The notes under the pieces are model-generated. The model was not told the origin of the DNA. It saw nothing but the letters and a program-made list of their open reading frames with translations, and made no database searches. From the NCBI RefSeq assembly GCF_022919575.1, contig NZ_CP095071.1:1612001-1676000 (forward strand): DNA of 64,000 nt, written 5' to 3'. A program made the translations under genes and the position numbers. Each line of letters begins with the position of its first letter. Within the stretch, counting starts at the first letter, position 1. This DNA is from Gracilibacillus salinarum (GTDB lineage: Bacteria > Bacillota > Bacilli > Bacillales > Amphibacillaceae). Below, one piece after another: positions 1 through 9,000 of this stretch.

Positions 1-784
1 ACGTTCGATTGGATAATTCACTTAAACGTTTATATTGATCCTCTGTCATCGTTGATGGGTCAACAGAGACGACTAACTGCTGGATATACGTCTGCAACGG
101 ATAAAATTCCTCTCTAGTCATGAAAATCAAACCGTAGAGAAATTCGTTCCAATGATAAACAATGCTGAATAGCGAAATGGTTGCAAGAACGGGTACAGAT
201 AATGGAATAAAAACCTTCGTTAAAATATACCAAGGGCCAGCACCGTCGACCAAGGCCGCTTCTTCTAATGACGAAGGCAGGTTCCGAAAGAAGTTAATCG
301 TTAAAATTATATTAAAGACAATTGTTTGTGCCCCGCCGACCAGCACGAGCGCCCAAATACTGTTCATCAGACCGTATGCCTTGATGGTCAAATATAACGG
401 AATTAAACCGCCATTGAATAGCATCGTAAAGATCAAAGTCCACATCAGGACATTGCGACCTTTAAAATCTTTAACTGTTTTCGATAACGGGTACGCCATT
501 AATGGCACAATAATAAAATTTAATCCGGCACCTAACACAACCCGCTGAACCGAAATCCAAAACGATTTAAAAAACTGACTATCCTGTAACAGCTGTTGAT
601 AGGAATTGAAATTAAAATCAACCGGCCATAATCCGACAGCCCCTGCTGCTGCCGCTGATTTCGAACTTAATGATAATGCCAAGGTATACCACAATGGCAA
701 TATACACGTGATGGCGATCACCACTAGTATAATAATTAGAATGATATCAACCATTTTTGAAGAAAACGTCTTACTCTTAAACAT
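1..784 (-). CDS. Carbohydrate ABC transporter permease, LplC/YtcP-like (3' end cut by window edge)
   Basis: Inner-membrane permease of a CUT1-type oligosaccharide importer. About 261 residues are present and the C-terminus lies outside the window. A first membrane span is at about 14-38, and the EAA loop (EEAALVDGAG, about 174-183), which contacts the ATPase, is intact. Two ATGs lie six bases apart (790 and 784). The AGGAGG at 791-796 touches the first and is six bases from the second, so 784 is preferred. It follows the LplB-like permease gene by 15 bases and completes a solute-binding protein/permease/permease operon. No ATPase is encoded beside it; CUT1 importers of this kind usually use the shared ATPase MsmX, which is family knowledge and not seen here. 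Pectin-derived oligosaccharides are the inferred cargo. Confidence 0.9.
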   Translation of the reverse strand, partial: MFKSKTFSSKMVDIILIIILVVIAITCILPLWYTLALSLSSKSAAAAGAVGLWPVDFNFNSYQQLLQDSQFFKSFWISVQRVVLGAGLNFIIVPLMAYPLSKTVKDFKGRNVLMWTLIFTMLFNGGLIPLYLTIKAYGLMNSIWALVLVGGAQTIVFNIILTINFFRNLPSSLEEAALVDGAGPWYILTKVFIPLSVPVLATISLFSIVYHWNEFLYGLIFMTREEFYPLQTYIQQLVVSVDPSTMTEDQYKRLSELSNRT

Positions 785-799
785 ATCCATCCTCCTTCC

Positions 800-1690
800 T
801 TAGAAAATCCGGTAATTCGTAAATCGATAAGCGAGATAGTAGGATAAACTGATCAACATAAAGCCTGCTACTGATTTTAATAGTCCTACTGCAGTCGCTA
901 ATTCATATTGCAAATTCAATAAGCCAGCACGATACACCCAAGTGTCGATAATATCCCCACTTGAATACACTAGCGGATTATATAAGTTAAAAATTTGATC
1001 AAACCCTGCATTCAGCACGTTTCCTAGACTCAATACCGCTAACAAGACAGCAGTTGTCCGGATGCCAGGCAATGTGACATGCCATAACAGCCGCAGCCGG
1101 GACGCGCCATCAATACTCGCCGCTTCATATAATGCAGGATTTATGCCGGTTAATGCCGCTAAGTAAATGATGGTATTGAAACCAAATTCCTTCCAGACAT
1201 CACTGCCGACAACAAGGAACGGAAATAAATCAGCCCTGCCAAAAAACAAAACCGGATCGATACCAAACATAGCTAATAACTGATTAATCGGTCCACCGTA
1301 GGCAAAAATATCGAGCAGCACGCCACCTAGAATAACCCATGACAGAAAGTGTGGTAAGTATACGATCGTCTGAATCGACCGTTTTAGCCCCATGTACCTT
1401 ACTTCATTCAGCATTAACGCAAATACGAGTGGTACAATGAGGTTACCGACAATTTTCATAATGGCTATATAAATCGTATTGAAAAAAACATTCATCGTAT
1501 CATTGAGCTCAAACATATAGCGAAATGTTTCCAGACCGACGAATTCTGATCCAAATACACCTAGACCCGGATTATAATTCTGAAACGCGATCACGATCCC
1601 GAACATCGGCACAATACTAAATAAAATTAACCATATAAAGCCGGGTAAGAGCATCAAATAATAATGTTTAGCAAATCCTTTCGTTCTCAT
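800..1690 (-). CDS. Carbohydrate ABC transporter permease, LplB/YteP-like
   Basis: First permease of the CUT1 importer, 296 residues, six predicted membrane spans. The EAA loop is YEAASIDGASRLRLLWHVTL near residues 190-210. The ATG at 1690 has AGGAG about ten bases upstream. The gene lies downstream of the solute-binding lipoprotein gene, with a 155-bp repeat and a stem-loop between them, and 15 bases upstream of the second permease gene. The LplB/YteP family pairs with LplC-type permeases and imports plant cell-wall oligosaccharides such as unsaturated rhamnogalacturonides in Bacillus. The exact sugar here is inferred from the neighbouring YesMN-type system and the lyases elsewhere in the window. 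Confidence 0.92.
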   Translation of the reverse strand: MRTKGFAKHYYLMLLPGFIWLILFSIVPMFGIVIAFQNYNPGLGVFGSEFVGLETFRYMFELNDTMNVFFNTIYIAIMKIVGNLIVPLVFALMLNEVRYMGLKRSIQTIVYLPHFLSWVILGGVLLDIFAYGGPINQLLAMFGIDPVLFFGRADLFPFLVVGSDVWKEFGFNTIIYLAALTGINPALYEAASIDGASRLRLLWHVTLPGIRTTAVLLAVLSLGNVLNAGFDQIFNLYNPLVYSSGDIIDTWVYRAGLLNLQYELATAVGLLKSVAGFMLISLSYYLAYRFTNYRIF

Positions 1691-1710
1691 GTCCAGGTAC
1701 TCCTTTCATA

Positions 1711-1738
1711 AAAAGGCGCCGTATATCCGACGCCTTTG
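1711..1738 (-). other. Stem-loop between solute-binding protein and permease genes
   Basis: Arms AAAGGCG (1712-1718) and CGCCTTT (1731-1737) pair around a 12-base loop. On the minus strand only TTATG follows, not a long T-run, so this looks like an RNA-stabilising or partial-termination hairpin. Such hairpins often let the binding protein be made in excess over the permeases. Confidence 0.5.
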
Positions 1739-1744
1739 CTCCCA

Positions 1745-1898
1745 TTTATCACGGTGCTAACCGTCTGTATGACTCCCACTTCAAGCTTCGATTATCACAA
1801 AGAGGCTAAGTGGGAGTAAACAGACGCTAATACCCTGATAAGTTTCGCTAATGATCAGCAGTGGTCAACCCACCCCACTGATCAAAGTCTCACTTTAT
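1745..1898 (-). repeat. Repeat A, copy 1 (full length, 154 bp)
   Basis: Read on the minus strand it starts ATAAAGTGAGACTTTGATCA and ends GCACCGTGATAAA. It contains three inverted-repeat modules: TGATCAGTGG/CTGATCA, TTAGCG with CTGTTTAC, and CTCCCACTTAG/GAAGTGGGAG. The copy at 63555-63709 is the same element. The TAA stop of the solute-binding protein gene lies inside its first bases. Non-coding; seven other copies, mostly shortened, lie in the window. Confidence 0.85.
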
Positions 1899-3592
1899 TT
1901 AGCTACTACGTCTGCTACTTCTTCTGTAATTTGCTCGCCACCTTGATTGTTCCAGTCTTCTACAAACTGATCAAAGGCATCTAAGGATTCGGTACCCATT
2001 ATTATTTTCAGGAAGGTTTCATCTTCTATTTTTTTCAAGTTGACCCAGCGATCCTCCATCGTTTTCGTTTGAGAATAGATCACGCTCTTGACGCCATTAA
2101 TCTCTGTATCCACTAACGGTGCAGTTCCTACTAAGGCAGAATACGCTCTCGTCCATTGCCCTAAATTCGCTTGTGGATCCCAATACTCGATATCCATGTT
2201 GTCGTATGGCTCCAGTTTGATCTCATGAATATGATCGACATCTGACTTTAACAGTTTATAGGCTGGCATATCATAGAAATCTTCTGGTTCCTTCGTTCCT
2301 GCCAATACTTCACGTAACGCAACCGTTGTTACTTCCATCTCATCTGCCGGTGCATATACGAGACGCAACGGATAGAATCCAGGACCACCGATGCTTGGAT
2401 CAAATTCAGACTCATTTGCTAATAAATTATTTAAAATCTTCATCGCAGCTTCAGGATGTTCGTAATCTTTTCGCACGACTACAAATTGCGTCGTCGTTGT
2501 GCTTAGATGCGGGGTATATTCTCCATTCGCATCCAGTGGCAGTGCATAAGATTGCCAGTTCGCATCAGGATTGTTTGTCACGGCATCTGTCAGTGGACCA
2601 TATGGCATCCAGAAAGGACCAAAGAACATTCCTGTATTTCCACTAATCACCGATTCACCGGAATCTTCTCTTACACCAATTTCCGGATCGATCAGCCCTT
2701 CACTGTACATATCTCGCAAAAACGACAACGCTTCTTTTGTTTCAGGTAATGTTGATCCATAGACAAGCTCACCATCTTCCCCTTCAAGCCAGTACCCTGG
2801 ATAAGCATGCAAGGCAGAAAAGATCCCATCAAACCCATATAAATTATTGGTTGATTCTAAAAAGTTTGCATACAATTTGTTGGAAGTATCTGGTCCGGCT
2901 AAACCAATCGTATCGTCTTGCCCATTGCCATCCGGATCTTCTTCTACAAATGCCTTTGCGACCTTTTTCAAATCATCAAGCGTTTTTGGTGGCTCAAGGC
3001 CAAGTTCATCTAACCAGTCTTGTCTGATCCAAAGGTTATGAACACCGTCTGCACTAGCCTGGGAATTAGGAATTGCCATGATCTTGCCATCAAATGTGAC
3101 ATTTTCTAGTGCTACCCCGCCAGAACTGTCGATAATCTCTTTAATAGCTGGTGATGCATAATTCTCGTACACATCGGTTAAATCGGCAATTTGATCAGCC
3201 TCGACTAATTGCCTTAATTCAACAGGACCCACTACCATCGCATCCGGCAAATCGTTGCTGGCAATCGCTAAACTTACCTTCTGATCGTAGTTGGAAGGAG
3301 AGGCGGTAAAAGCATGCTCGACTTCAATATTCAGATTTTCTTTCACATGTCGTGTGTATTGATTATCGAGCGGTGTGTCACCGTCCTGTAAGCTCGTGTC
3401 ACTCGGATCTACTTCCTGACCAATAGCAATTGTGATCGTCTCTTCATATACCCCAAATGGATCCGCTGGCTCAGAAGGTGTGTCAGATGATGGATCCTTA
3501 TCCTCCGTTTCATCCTTACTGGCATCCTCATTCGAACAAGCAGTGAACAGCAAAATAAATAATAATAAAAAAAAGATCTTCTTTAACATCAT
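1895..3592 (-). CDS. Extracellular sugar-binding lipoprotein, LplA/YtcQ-like
   Basis: Solute-binding lipoprotein of the CUT1 importer, 565 residues. The signal peptide ends in a lipobox (LFTAC, Cys at about residue 19), followed by an acidic, Ser-rich linker of about 30 residues and a type-1 periplasmic-binding fold. The segment DPDGNGQDDTIGL (about 214-226) is typical of the LplA group. Two adjacent ATGs follow AGGGG; either could be used. A promoter with an overlapping cre-like site lies at 3629-3656. It is the first gene of the transporter operon and sits downstream of a histidine kinase/AraC-type response regulator pair, the usual YesMN/Lpl arrangement. The stop codon falls in a repeat A element. 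Pectic or hemicellulosic oligosaccharides are the inferred ligand. Confidence 0.93.
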   Translation of the reverse strand: MMLKKIFFLLLFILLFTACSNEDASKDETEDKDPSSDTPSEPADPFGVYEETITIAIGQEVDPSDTSLQDGDTPLDNQYTRHVKENLNIEVEHAFTASPSNYDQKVSLAIASNDLPDAMVVGPVELRQLVEADQIADLTDVYENYASPAIKEIIDSSGGVALENVTFDGKIMAIPNSQASADGVHNLWIRQDWLDELGLEPPKTLDDLKKVAKAFVEEDPDGNGQDDTIGLAGPDTSNKLYANFLESTNNLYGFDGIFSALHAYPGYWLEGEDGELVYGSTLPETKEALSFLRDMYSEGLIDPEIGVREDSGESVISGNTGMFFGPFWMPYGPLTDAVTNNPDANWQSYALPLDANGEYTPHLSTTTTQFVVVRKDYEHPEAAMKILNNLLANESEFDPSIGGPGFYPLRLVYAPADEMEVTTVALREVLAGTKEPEDFYDMPAYKLLKSDVDHIHEIKLEPYDNMDIEYWDPQANLGQWTRAYSALVGTAPLVDTEINGVKSVIYSQTKTMEDRWVNLKKIEDETFLKIIMGTESLDAFDQFVEDWNNQGGEQITEEVADVVAK

Positions 3593-3628
3593 TTCCCCTC
3601 TTTTCTATTTATTTTTGATCATAGCCTC

Positions 3629-3656
3629 ATCATATCACGAATGAAAACGCATTCAA
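3629..3656 (-). promoter_or_regulatory. Predicted sigma-A promoter of the solute-binding protein operon
   Basis: On the minus strand TTGAAT (3651-3656) and TATGAT (3629-3634) are separated by 16 bases, close to TTGACA-N17-TATAAT. The -10 box is about 40 bases before the start codon. Confidence 0.55.
3642..3655. promoter_or_regulatory. Candidate cre (CcpA) site overlapping the -35 box
   Basis: TGAAAACGCATTCA matches the cre consensus TGWAANCGNTNWCA at all but one position. It covers most of the -35 element of the promoter above, so CcpA binding would block initiation (carbon catabolite repression). Inference from motif and position. Confidence 0.55.
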
Positions 3657-3659
3657 TAA

Positions 3660-3770
3660 GAGGGATGTTTTCAATAAAAGGGGGGAAATGTTTTGTTTCA
3701 TTCACTTCACATACTTCAGAAACAACATTTCCCACACTAGAAGGAAACATCCTTCTCCCTTTTATCACGG
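3660..3770. repeat. Long imperfect inverted repeat (fold-back structure)
   Basis: Outer arms GGGATGTTTTC and GGAAACATCC and inner arms GGGAAATGTTTTGTTTC and GAAACAACATTTCCC are nested around a short centre. It lies between the response regulator gene and the promoter of the transporter operon, next to repeat A copy 2. It may end regulator transcripts or be a decayed mobile fold-back element. Confidence 0.5.
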
Positions 3771-3845
3771 ATGATAACTTTCTGATAAGTTTCACTAGCA
3801 ATCAGCGGGGTCAATCCCCCCCCACTGATTGAAGTCTCACTTTAT
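3771..3845 (-). repeat. Repeat A, copy 2 (central hairpin deleted, 75 bp)
   Basis: On the minus strand it begins ATAAAGTGAGACTTCAATCA and ends CCGTGATAAA, but the central CTCCCACTTAG hairpin of the full-length element is missing. The response regulator reading frame runs into it and gains its last nine or so codons there. Confidence 0.75.
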
Positions 3846-5205
3846 GCCATTTTCGATATTCGCTTGGCAATTGCCCCGTCGATTTGCGAAACATTTTACT
3901 AAAATATTTGATGTCCGAATAGCCGACTTTTTCTGAAATGACACCGACTTTCTCCTTTGTGTAGATCAAATAATCCTTTGCTTTATTAATCCTGGCAATC
4001 CTGACATATTCATGAAACGTCTCTCCGACAATATCCTTAAAGCAGGTGGAAAAATAACTCCTGCTCATGTTCACCTGTAACGCAACGTCTTGAGCAGTTA
4101 ATGGTGAAGCCAGCTCTTTCTCAATTATGGAAACTGCCTTTAAAATACATTGATTGGTCTCAACAGAATAAGTCGGACTAAATACGGTCGTATACATTTG
4201 ACGCTGGACCTGGTACATCCACGCCTCGATATCACACCAAGCATTAACAGGATGAGGAGCTGTGATGTCCGTCGGAAATATATCTCGGTAAAGCCGCTTG
4301 CTTTCACTAACGAACCATTGGAAGAGCTCCTGCAATTGTGCGCTTGGCAGGGCAGCTTGATATAACGCTCCAAGCAACTCGTGGACGGCTTCTTGATCCG
4401 TCAGCCATTCCCATGACAGTAATTGTGCTTTCCATTGATCCATTTCCTGATCTGTTATTGCTTCGAATACTGGCAGTTGCTGATAAGCTTTTGACGTTAG
4501 CCGTTTTGTCTCTGATACTTCATAGAAGAGCAGCTGCTGCAAATTCGTAGCTCTTAGATCCAATCTGTGTGATGATTTTTCGGGATAGATAAGTACGACA
4601 GGTGGCAAATTTCCCTTCCATGCAGATAAATGATGATGCATGTCTGCTGATGACATGGCCTGCTGGTCAATGACAAGTGCAACGTCTTCCAAGGCATACA
4701 TTTGATCCTGAGGGATTTGAGCTTCCAACACCTCATATACAAGCTGTGGCTGGTATGAGAGAATCAAATAACCGTTGCGGAAAGATGGTGAAGATGGCTG
4801 TTTAACACCGTGTCTAGTCTGCGTTTCCTGTACAATTCTATCCTGAATCCGAACAAGAATATTGTCCATATCTGTCCCATCGAGCTCAATTTTTGCTATA
4901 TAATCAATCGCACCCAATCGCATCGCTTCTTGAATATATTCAAAATCCTGATGTAAGGAAAGCACCACGACAAATATGTCCGGATACTGTTGCCGCAGAA
5001 CGCGAATTAGTTCGATCCCGGACATTACCGGCATCGCCAAATCCGTGATCACTAAATCGACCGCATGCTGTTCGATAAAGTCCAGGGCCACTTTACCGTT
5101 CTTGGCATCCCCAACCACTTCCATATCAAAATCATGCCACCTGAAAGCAGAAATAAAGCTTTTTCGCACTAACTTGTCATCCTCGACGATCAATACGTTA
5201 ATCAC
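3811..5205 (-). CDS. AraC-type two-component response regulator, YesN-like
   Basis: DNA-binding regulator of 464 residues. An N-terminal receiver domain (about 1-120) has the acid pocket D9/D10 and phosphoacceptor D55 (in LVITDLAMP). A middle region of unknown fold follows, then a C-terminal AraC/XylS double helix-turn-helix (about 355-455). The start is GTG at 5205, which overlaps the kinase stop codon (GTGA), so the two are translationally coupled. The C-terminal tail VRLQSVGGD is encoded by a repeat A element, so the ancestral protein probably ended near KWHK. It presumably activates the adjacent solute-binding protein/permease operon when oligosaccharide is sensed. Confidence 0.93.
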   Translation of the reverse strand: MINVLIVEDDKLVRKSFISAFRWHDFDMEVVGDAKNGKVALDFIEQHAVDLVITDLAMPVMSGIELIRVLRQQYPDIFVVVLSLHQDFEYIQEAMRLGAIDYIAKIELDGTDMDNILVRIQDRIVQETQTRHGVKQPSSPSFRNGYLILSYQPQLVYEVLEAQIPQDQMYALEDVALVIDQQAMSSADMHHHLSAWKGNLPPVVLIYPEKSSHRLDLRATNLQQLLFYEVSETKRLTSKAYQQLPVFEAITDQEMDQWKAQLLSWEWLTDQEAVHELLGALYQAALPSAQLQELFQWFVSESKRLYRDIFPTDITAPHPVNAWCDIEAWMYQVQRQMYTTVFSPTYSVETNQCILKAVSIIEKELASPLTAQDVALQVNMSRSYFSTCFKDIVGETFHEYVRIARINKAKDYLIYTKEKVGVISEKVGYSDIKYFSKMFRKSTGQLPSEYRKWHKVRLQSVGGD

Positions 5206-6923
5206 GCCTTCTCCCCCTTTATATATGGTATTCGTAATGTTACAACCGTCCCTTTTCCGACAAGACTGGCTATCTCCATCCTGGCATCAGCACCGTACGT
5301 CCTTTCCAGCACTCGCTTGACATAGTTTAATCCAATGCCCATCCCTTGATTGGTCTGCTTAATGGTCTGCTTATGCAACAGCTCTTCCACTTGTTGTGGT
5401 GTCATTCCTTTGCCATCATCGGCAATGTCTATGACGAGCTGTAACCTCTCCAGTTTTACTGTAATCGAAATCGTGCCTTCATCTACTAACCCATGATACA
5501 AAGCATTTTCAACAATTGGTTGCAAAATGAAGCGGGGTAAAGGTGCTTGTAATACTTCTTCTTTTACAAAGAGCGACGTCTCAAATTCAAAATCATATCT
5601 TATTTGCTGTAACACTAAGTATTGCTGCATGGACTCCAATTCGTCTTGTAAGGTGGAGAGTATCCCCAGTTTCCCCATATTGTAATGGAGCAGTTTATTT
5701 AATGACGTTAACAGACTGGTAAGCTCCTGTTTATCACCAGAAATCGCCAGCCATTTTGCCGTATCCAATGTGTTCATTAAAAAATGTGGATTGATCTGAT
5801 GTTTTAACTTTTCCACTTCCAAATCAGCACGCATTCTTTCTTTTTTCTCAATCTCATGGATTAATGCGACAATCTGGCCTCTCATATCTCGAAAATGATC
5901 AATTAAATCTACGAATTCTGGTATTTTCGTATTTACAACCTCTGAATGAAAATTATTATCTCCCATTAATTTAATCTCGTGACGGAATTCATTCATTGGT
6001 TTGTATAATGTCTTCCATAATAACCAGGACACCAAGAGGCTGATAAGTACAAATAAAATCGCAATATACAGCATAAGAATAGCCCATTGATTCATTTCCT
6101 GGTTGTATTCGGCAATTGGAATTAAAGCGACAATACTCCATCCTTTTTTCGTAGATTCCTCGAACCAGTAGAATCCATTCTGTTTTCCAAAGCCTTGTTT
6201 GTTACTGGGAAACGTACTGTTTCGCGGAAATGTGGCATTCTCACTGTATATAATGTTATGATTCTCATCCAGCATCATGTAATTGGCATTATTCATCACA
6301 CTGCCAACTTCCAATAAATCATTGGTAAAATCCAGATTGGACTCCAAATAAATATATATCTGGTCCGAAAAACGGACATCTAATTGTCGTGAAGTGGATA
6401 GCACATAATTATCTTTGTATTTTTCCATACTGATATGCGGCCCATAGGTATGCATGTTATATCCCTCAGCCAGCAATGGATCATGACTGAGCGAGAATTC
6501 CTGCTTGACCCCATAATTATAAAAAAGGTAATGATCCTGCTGTTTGTTATACAGTAAAGACAGACCAATCCCGGGGTTACTGAAAGTAATAACATTAATC
6601 TCGTTTTTGATATCTTCATACATTTTGACTCTATCGAAGGACGGCGGATATTGTAAGTAGTTTTCCAGTTTATAGCCGATATTTTCTGAAAAAGCAATTT
6701 GCTGGGCTACATAATTCAGGTCATCAACCGTGTCCTCAATAGAAAGTCGTATTTGTCTCAGATTGCTGCTGAACGTATCATGTAATTTATTAGTCAAAAT
6801 ATTCGACATTGCCTGATAGGAAATAATGATGGTACACATGAGTAGCAAAAAAGTACTTATCGCAAAGACGAGCGAAATCCGATTTTTTAAGCTGATATTA
6901 TCAAATGAGAAAGGACTTTTCAT
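5202..6923 (-). CDS. Sensor histidine kinase, YesM-like
   Basis: Membrane sensor kinase of 573 residues. First membrane span at about 16-37, extracellular sensing domain to about 278, second span at about 281-303, HAMP to about 358, then the His_kinase (LytS/YesM type) segment HQINPHFLMNTLDTAKW with the conserved His near 380. The C-terminal ATPase has NALYHGLVDEG (N box), DDGKGM (G1) and GMGIGLNYVK (G2). The ATG at 6923 has an AAAGGAGGTGATACACC leader, an excellent ribosome site. It forms an operon with the response regulator through a 4-base overlap. A cre-like motif lies just upstream. The ligand is probably a plant oligosaccharide; this is inferred from the neighbours. Confidence 0.95.
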   Translation of the reverse strand: MKSPFSFDNISLKNRISLVFAISTFLLLMCTIIISYQAMSNILTNKLHDTFSSNLRQIRLSIEDTVDDLNYVAQQIAFSENIGYKLENYLQYPPSFDRVKMYEDIKNEINVITFSNPGIGLSLLYNKQQDHYLFYNYGVKQEFSLSHDPLLAEGYNMHTYGPHISMEKYKDNYVLSTSRQLDVRFSDQIYIYLESNLDFTNDLLEVGSVMNNANYMMLDENHNIIYSENATFPRNSTFPSNKQGFGKQNGFYWFEESTKKGWSIVALIPIAEYNQEMNQWAILMLYIAILFVLISLLVSWLLWKTLYKPMNEFRHEIKLMGDNNFHSEVVNTKIPEFVDLIDHFRDMRGQIVALIHEIEKKERMRADLEVEKLKHQINPHFLMNTLDTAKWLAISGDKQELTSLLTSLNKLLHYNMGKLGILSTLQDELESMQQYLVLQQIRYDFEFETSLFVKEEVLQAPLPRFILQPIVENALYHGLVDEGTISITVKLERLQLVIDIADDGKGMTPQQVEELLHKQTIKQTNQGMGIGLNYVKRVLERTYGADARMEIASLVGKGTVVTLRIPYIKGEKA

Positions 6924-6942
6924 GGTGTATCACCTCCTTTTT

Positions 6943-6956
6943 ATAAAACGCTTACA
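6943..6956. promoter_or_regulatory. Candidate cre site upstream of the yesM-like gene
   Basis: On the minus strand TGTAAGCGTTTTAT matches TGWAANCGNTNWCA except at the last two positions. It lies about 20 bases before the kinase start codon, just before the ribosome site, where bound CcpA could act as a roadblock. Confidence 0.4.
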
Positions 6957-6965
6957 TTAAAACGC

Positions 6966-6990
6966 AAAAATCATGGAGTCTGCCTCCATG
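6966..6990 (-). terminator. Intrinsic terminator after the O-antigen-ligase-like gene
   Basis: On the minus strand CATGGAG-GCAGA-CTCCATG is followed by ATTTTT. It separates the ligase-like gene from the kinase gene. Confidence 0.75.
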
Positions 6991-7015
6991 TTTCATGATA
7001 CCACCAATAACTAAC

Positions 7016-8872
7016 TTACTGCAGGTTTTCTATTTCCTCTTTGACAGCATCCGTAATGAAAAAATCACGATTGTTATGCGCTTCTCCTTGATCATGATTT
7101 TTCAAATATTGTACTGCCTGTTGCATTTTTTCGTATGTTTGGATCGCCTCTTGTGCATAAAATGATTGATTCGTATCTGATGCCAATTCGGCTGATAAAA
7201 AAATAATGGCATAATAAATCGATGTATCATAACGATCTAGTGTTAGCGCTTTTTGGTAATAAGAGAGCGCTAGTTCACGTTGCTGATCTGTTTCTAGAAT
7301 TTTCCCTGCCTGGTACCAGACTTGTGCATTCATTGGCTCGGTTCTCACCAATCCTGCCGCCTGTTTCGACGATGTACGTAACTCGAGCCAGTAGTTTTTT
7401 TGATACGGATTAAGGGCAATCGCTCGTGATGGTGTATCTGGATTGATTTTTTCTGCTACCCAAAAGCGGGCACTATATACTGTTGTAAAGGTTAGCAATA
7501 GTATATAAATGATCAAGGTTAGTCGATGAACAGTCAATGTATGCTTTACTTTAAGATCATAAAGTACCATCGCAACGAGCCAGCAGACCATCACCCCAAT
7601 AAAGCCATATGCCGCGTTAAAGTCTAGTAAACTATGCAAAAAAATCACTAACAGACTGAGAATCACCGCAATATGAAGTGGGTCCTGATGCCGTTTTTGC
7701 CAGATCTGTATGAATAAAAATATAAAAATGATGCTGACAAGAATGAAACCTGTATATCCTATATCTATTATCGTTTCTAAGTATTCATTATGTATTTTTT
7801 TCGCTTGATATGGGACTTGCTGATAATAGCGGTAGATCGATTCCCACGCATTACCGCCACGCCCGATCAGAGGTGCATCCATACTGGCAGTGAGCGCATC
7901 CTCATACATCAACAGACGCTCCTGTGCAGTGGAACTGCTGCTGATACTCGTCACCTTTTGCTGAAGGTTAACCGGAAGATGCTCGTACACGACGCCCTCT
8001 TTCGACAAGTCGGCTAGCAGCAGAACGAGAAGCAGCATACTGAGTCCTGGTAAAAGCAAACGATGGTACTGTTTTCGAATTGTTTTTGTCCGTGTTAACA
8101 CCAGACCACTGACAATGGAAAAGATCAGTACCGGTATGACATCGAAGGTTGGGAATATCAGATAGCCTGTGCCGATAGTCAGTACGGATGCCAGCACATA
8201 ATGTACTTGTTGCCGATACGGAAGCAAGCAGATTCCAATCAGCCAAATCAGAGGAAACACAAGCAGCATCCCTCGTGAGTACGATGCTAGAAAACTAGCA
8301 AAAAAAAGTGGTAAAGGAACCGCGTATAATAATGCCAGCCACCAAGGATGTTGCTTCAACAGCATGATCAGACCGAACAAATAAAAGGCAGCCATCACCA
8401 TGCCAAATGTATTTGGATATTGAAATACACCCGCAAATCGTCCCTGATAGGTAACGAATTGACCTTGCAGCAGTCCCCAATGATTGACTAGCATATGCAG
8501 CATTATTAAGATCCCGGTTAGATAGAAGATGACAGGCATGAATGTTTTCAGCGCTTGCCTTTTGTTCATGCACCAGATTAATAATAGAAAAAAACTGATA
8601 TACATCGTCCAGCGAAACAGCATGTCAAAGGCACCTTGCGGATGGACTGCCTGAATCAGTGACACGAGATAACAAAGCGGAATCACTAAGAGAAACGCGA
8701 ATGATCGCCAAACCGCGAGTTGATTTGTGCGAATCAGGTGAAAGATCAATCCGAGCATCATGCAATAGATCATGACATGTATCGGGTAAAAATCCGTATC
8801 AAAATACAAGCCATTTTGAAAAGGCGTCGTCACCATTATGATTGATAAAAAAGCCCAAAGAATCCAAACCAT
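7016..8872 (-). CDS. O-antigen ligase/polymerase-like membrane protein with TPR-like tail
   Basis: Polytopic protein of about 618 residues with ten or more hydrophobic spans, the Wzy/WaaL-like segment (GRGGNAWESIYRYYQQVPYQAKKIHNEYLE has the typical loop ending in H-N-E-Y), and a C-terminal soluble part with tetratricopeptide-like helices (AGKILETDQQRELALSYYQKAL). Such proteins join or polymerise surface glycans at the outer face of the membrane. The frame is open to 8953, but ATG 8872 has GGAGG seven bases upstream and starts directly with the first membrane span (MVWILWAFLS), so it is preferred. The gene stands alone with its own terminator, and its partner glycosyltransferases are not nearby. 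The substrate is unknown. Confidence 0.8.
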   Translation of the reverse strand: MVWILWAFLSIIMVTTPFQNGLYFDTDFYPIHVMIYCMMLGLIFHLIRTNQLAVWRSFAFLLVIPLCYLVSLIQAVHPQGAFDMLFRWTMYISFFLLLIWCMNKRQALKTFMPVIFYLTGILIMLHMLVNHWGLLQGQFVTYQGRFAGVFQYPNTFGMVMAAFYLFGLIMLLKQHPWWLALLYAVPLPLFFASFLASYSRGMLLVFPLIWLIGICLLPYRQQVHYVLASVLTIGTGYLIFPTFDVIPVLIFSIVSGLVLTRTKTIRKQYHRLLLPGLSMLLLVLLLADLSKEGVVYEHLPVNLQQKVTSISSSSTAQERLLMYEDALTASMDAPLIGRGGNAWESIYRYYQQVPYQAKKIHNEYLETIIDIGYTGFILVSIIFIFLFIQIWQKRHQDPLHIAVILSLLVIFLHSLLDFNAAYGFIGVMVCWLVAMVLYDLKVKHTLTVHRLTLIIYILLLTFTTVYSARFWVAEKINPDTPSRAIALNPYQKNYWLELRTSSKQAAGLVRTEPMNAQVWYQAGKILETDQQRELALSYYQKALTLDRYDTSIYYAIIFLSAELASDTNQSFYAQEAIQTYEKMQQAVQYLKNHDQGEAHNNRDFFITDAVKEEIENLQ

Positions 8873-9000
8873 AGCAACCTCCAACATCTTACACTTTCTT
8901 ACATTGTAATACAAAAACAAGTGGACAGGAAGAAGCTTTCTTATGGCTAGCATAGATTTTTCTTATTCTATTTTATGCATTCTTACCTCATTAGAAAAAG

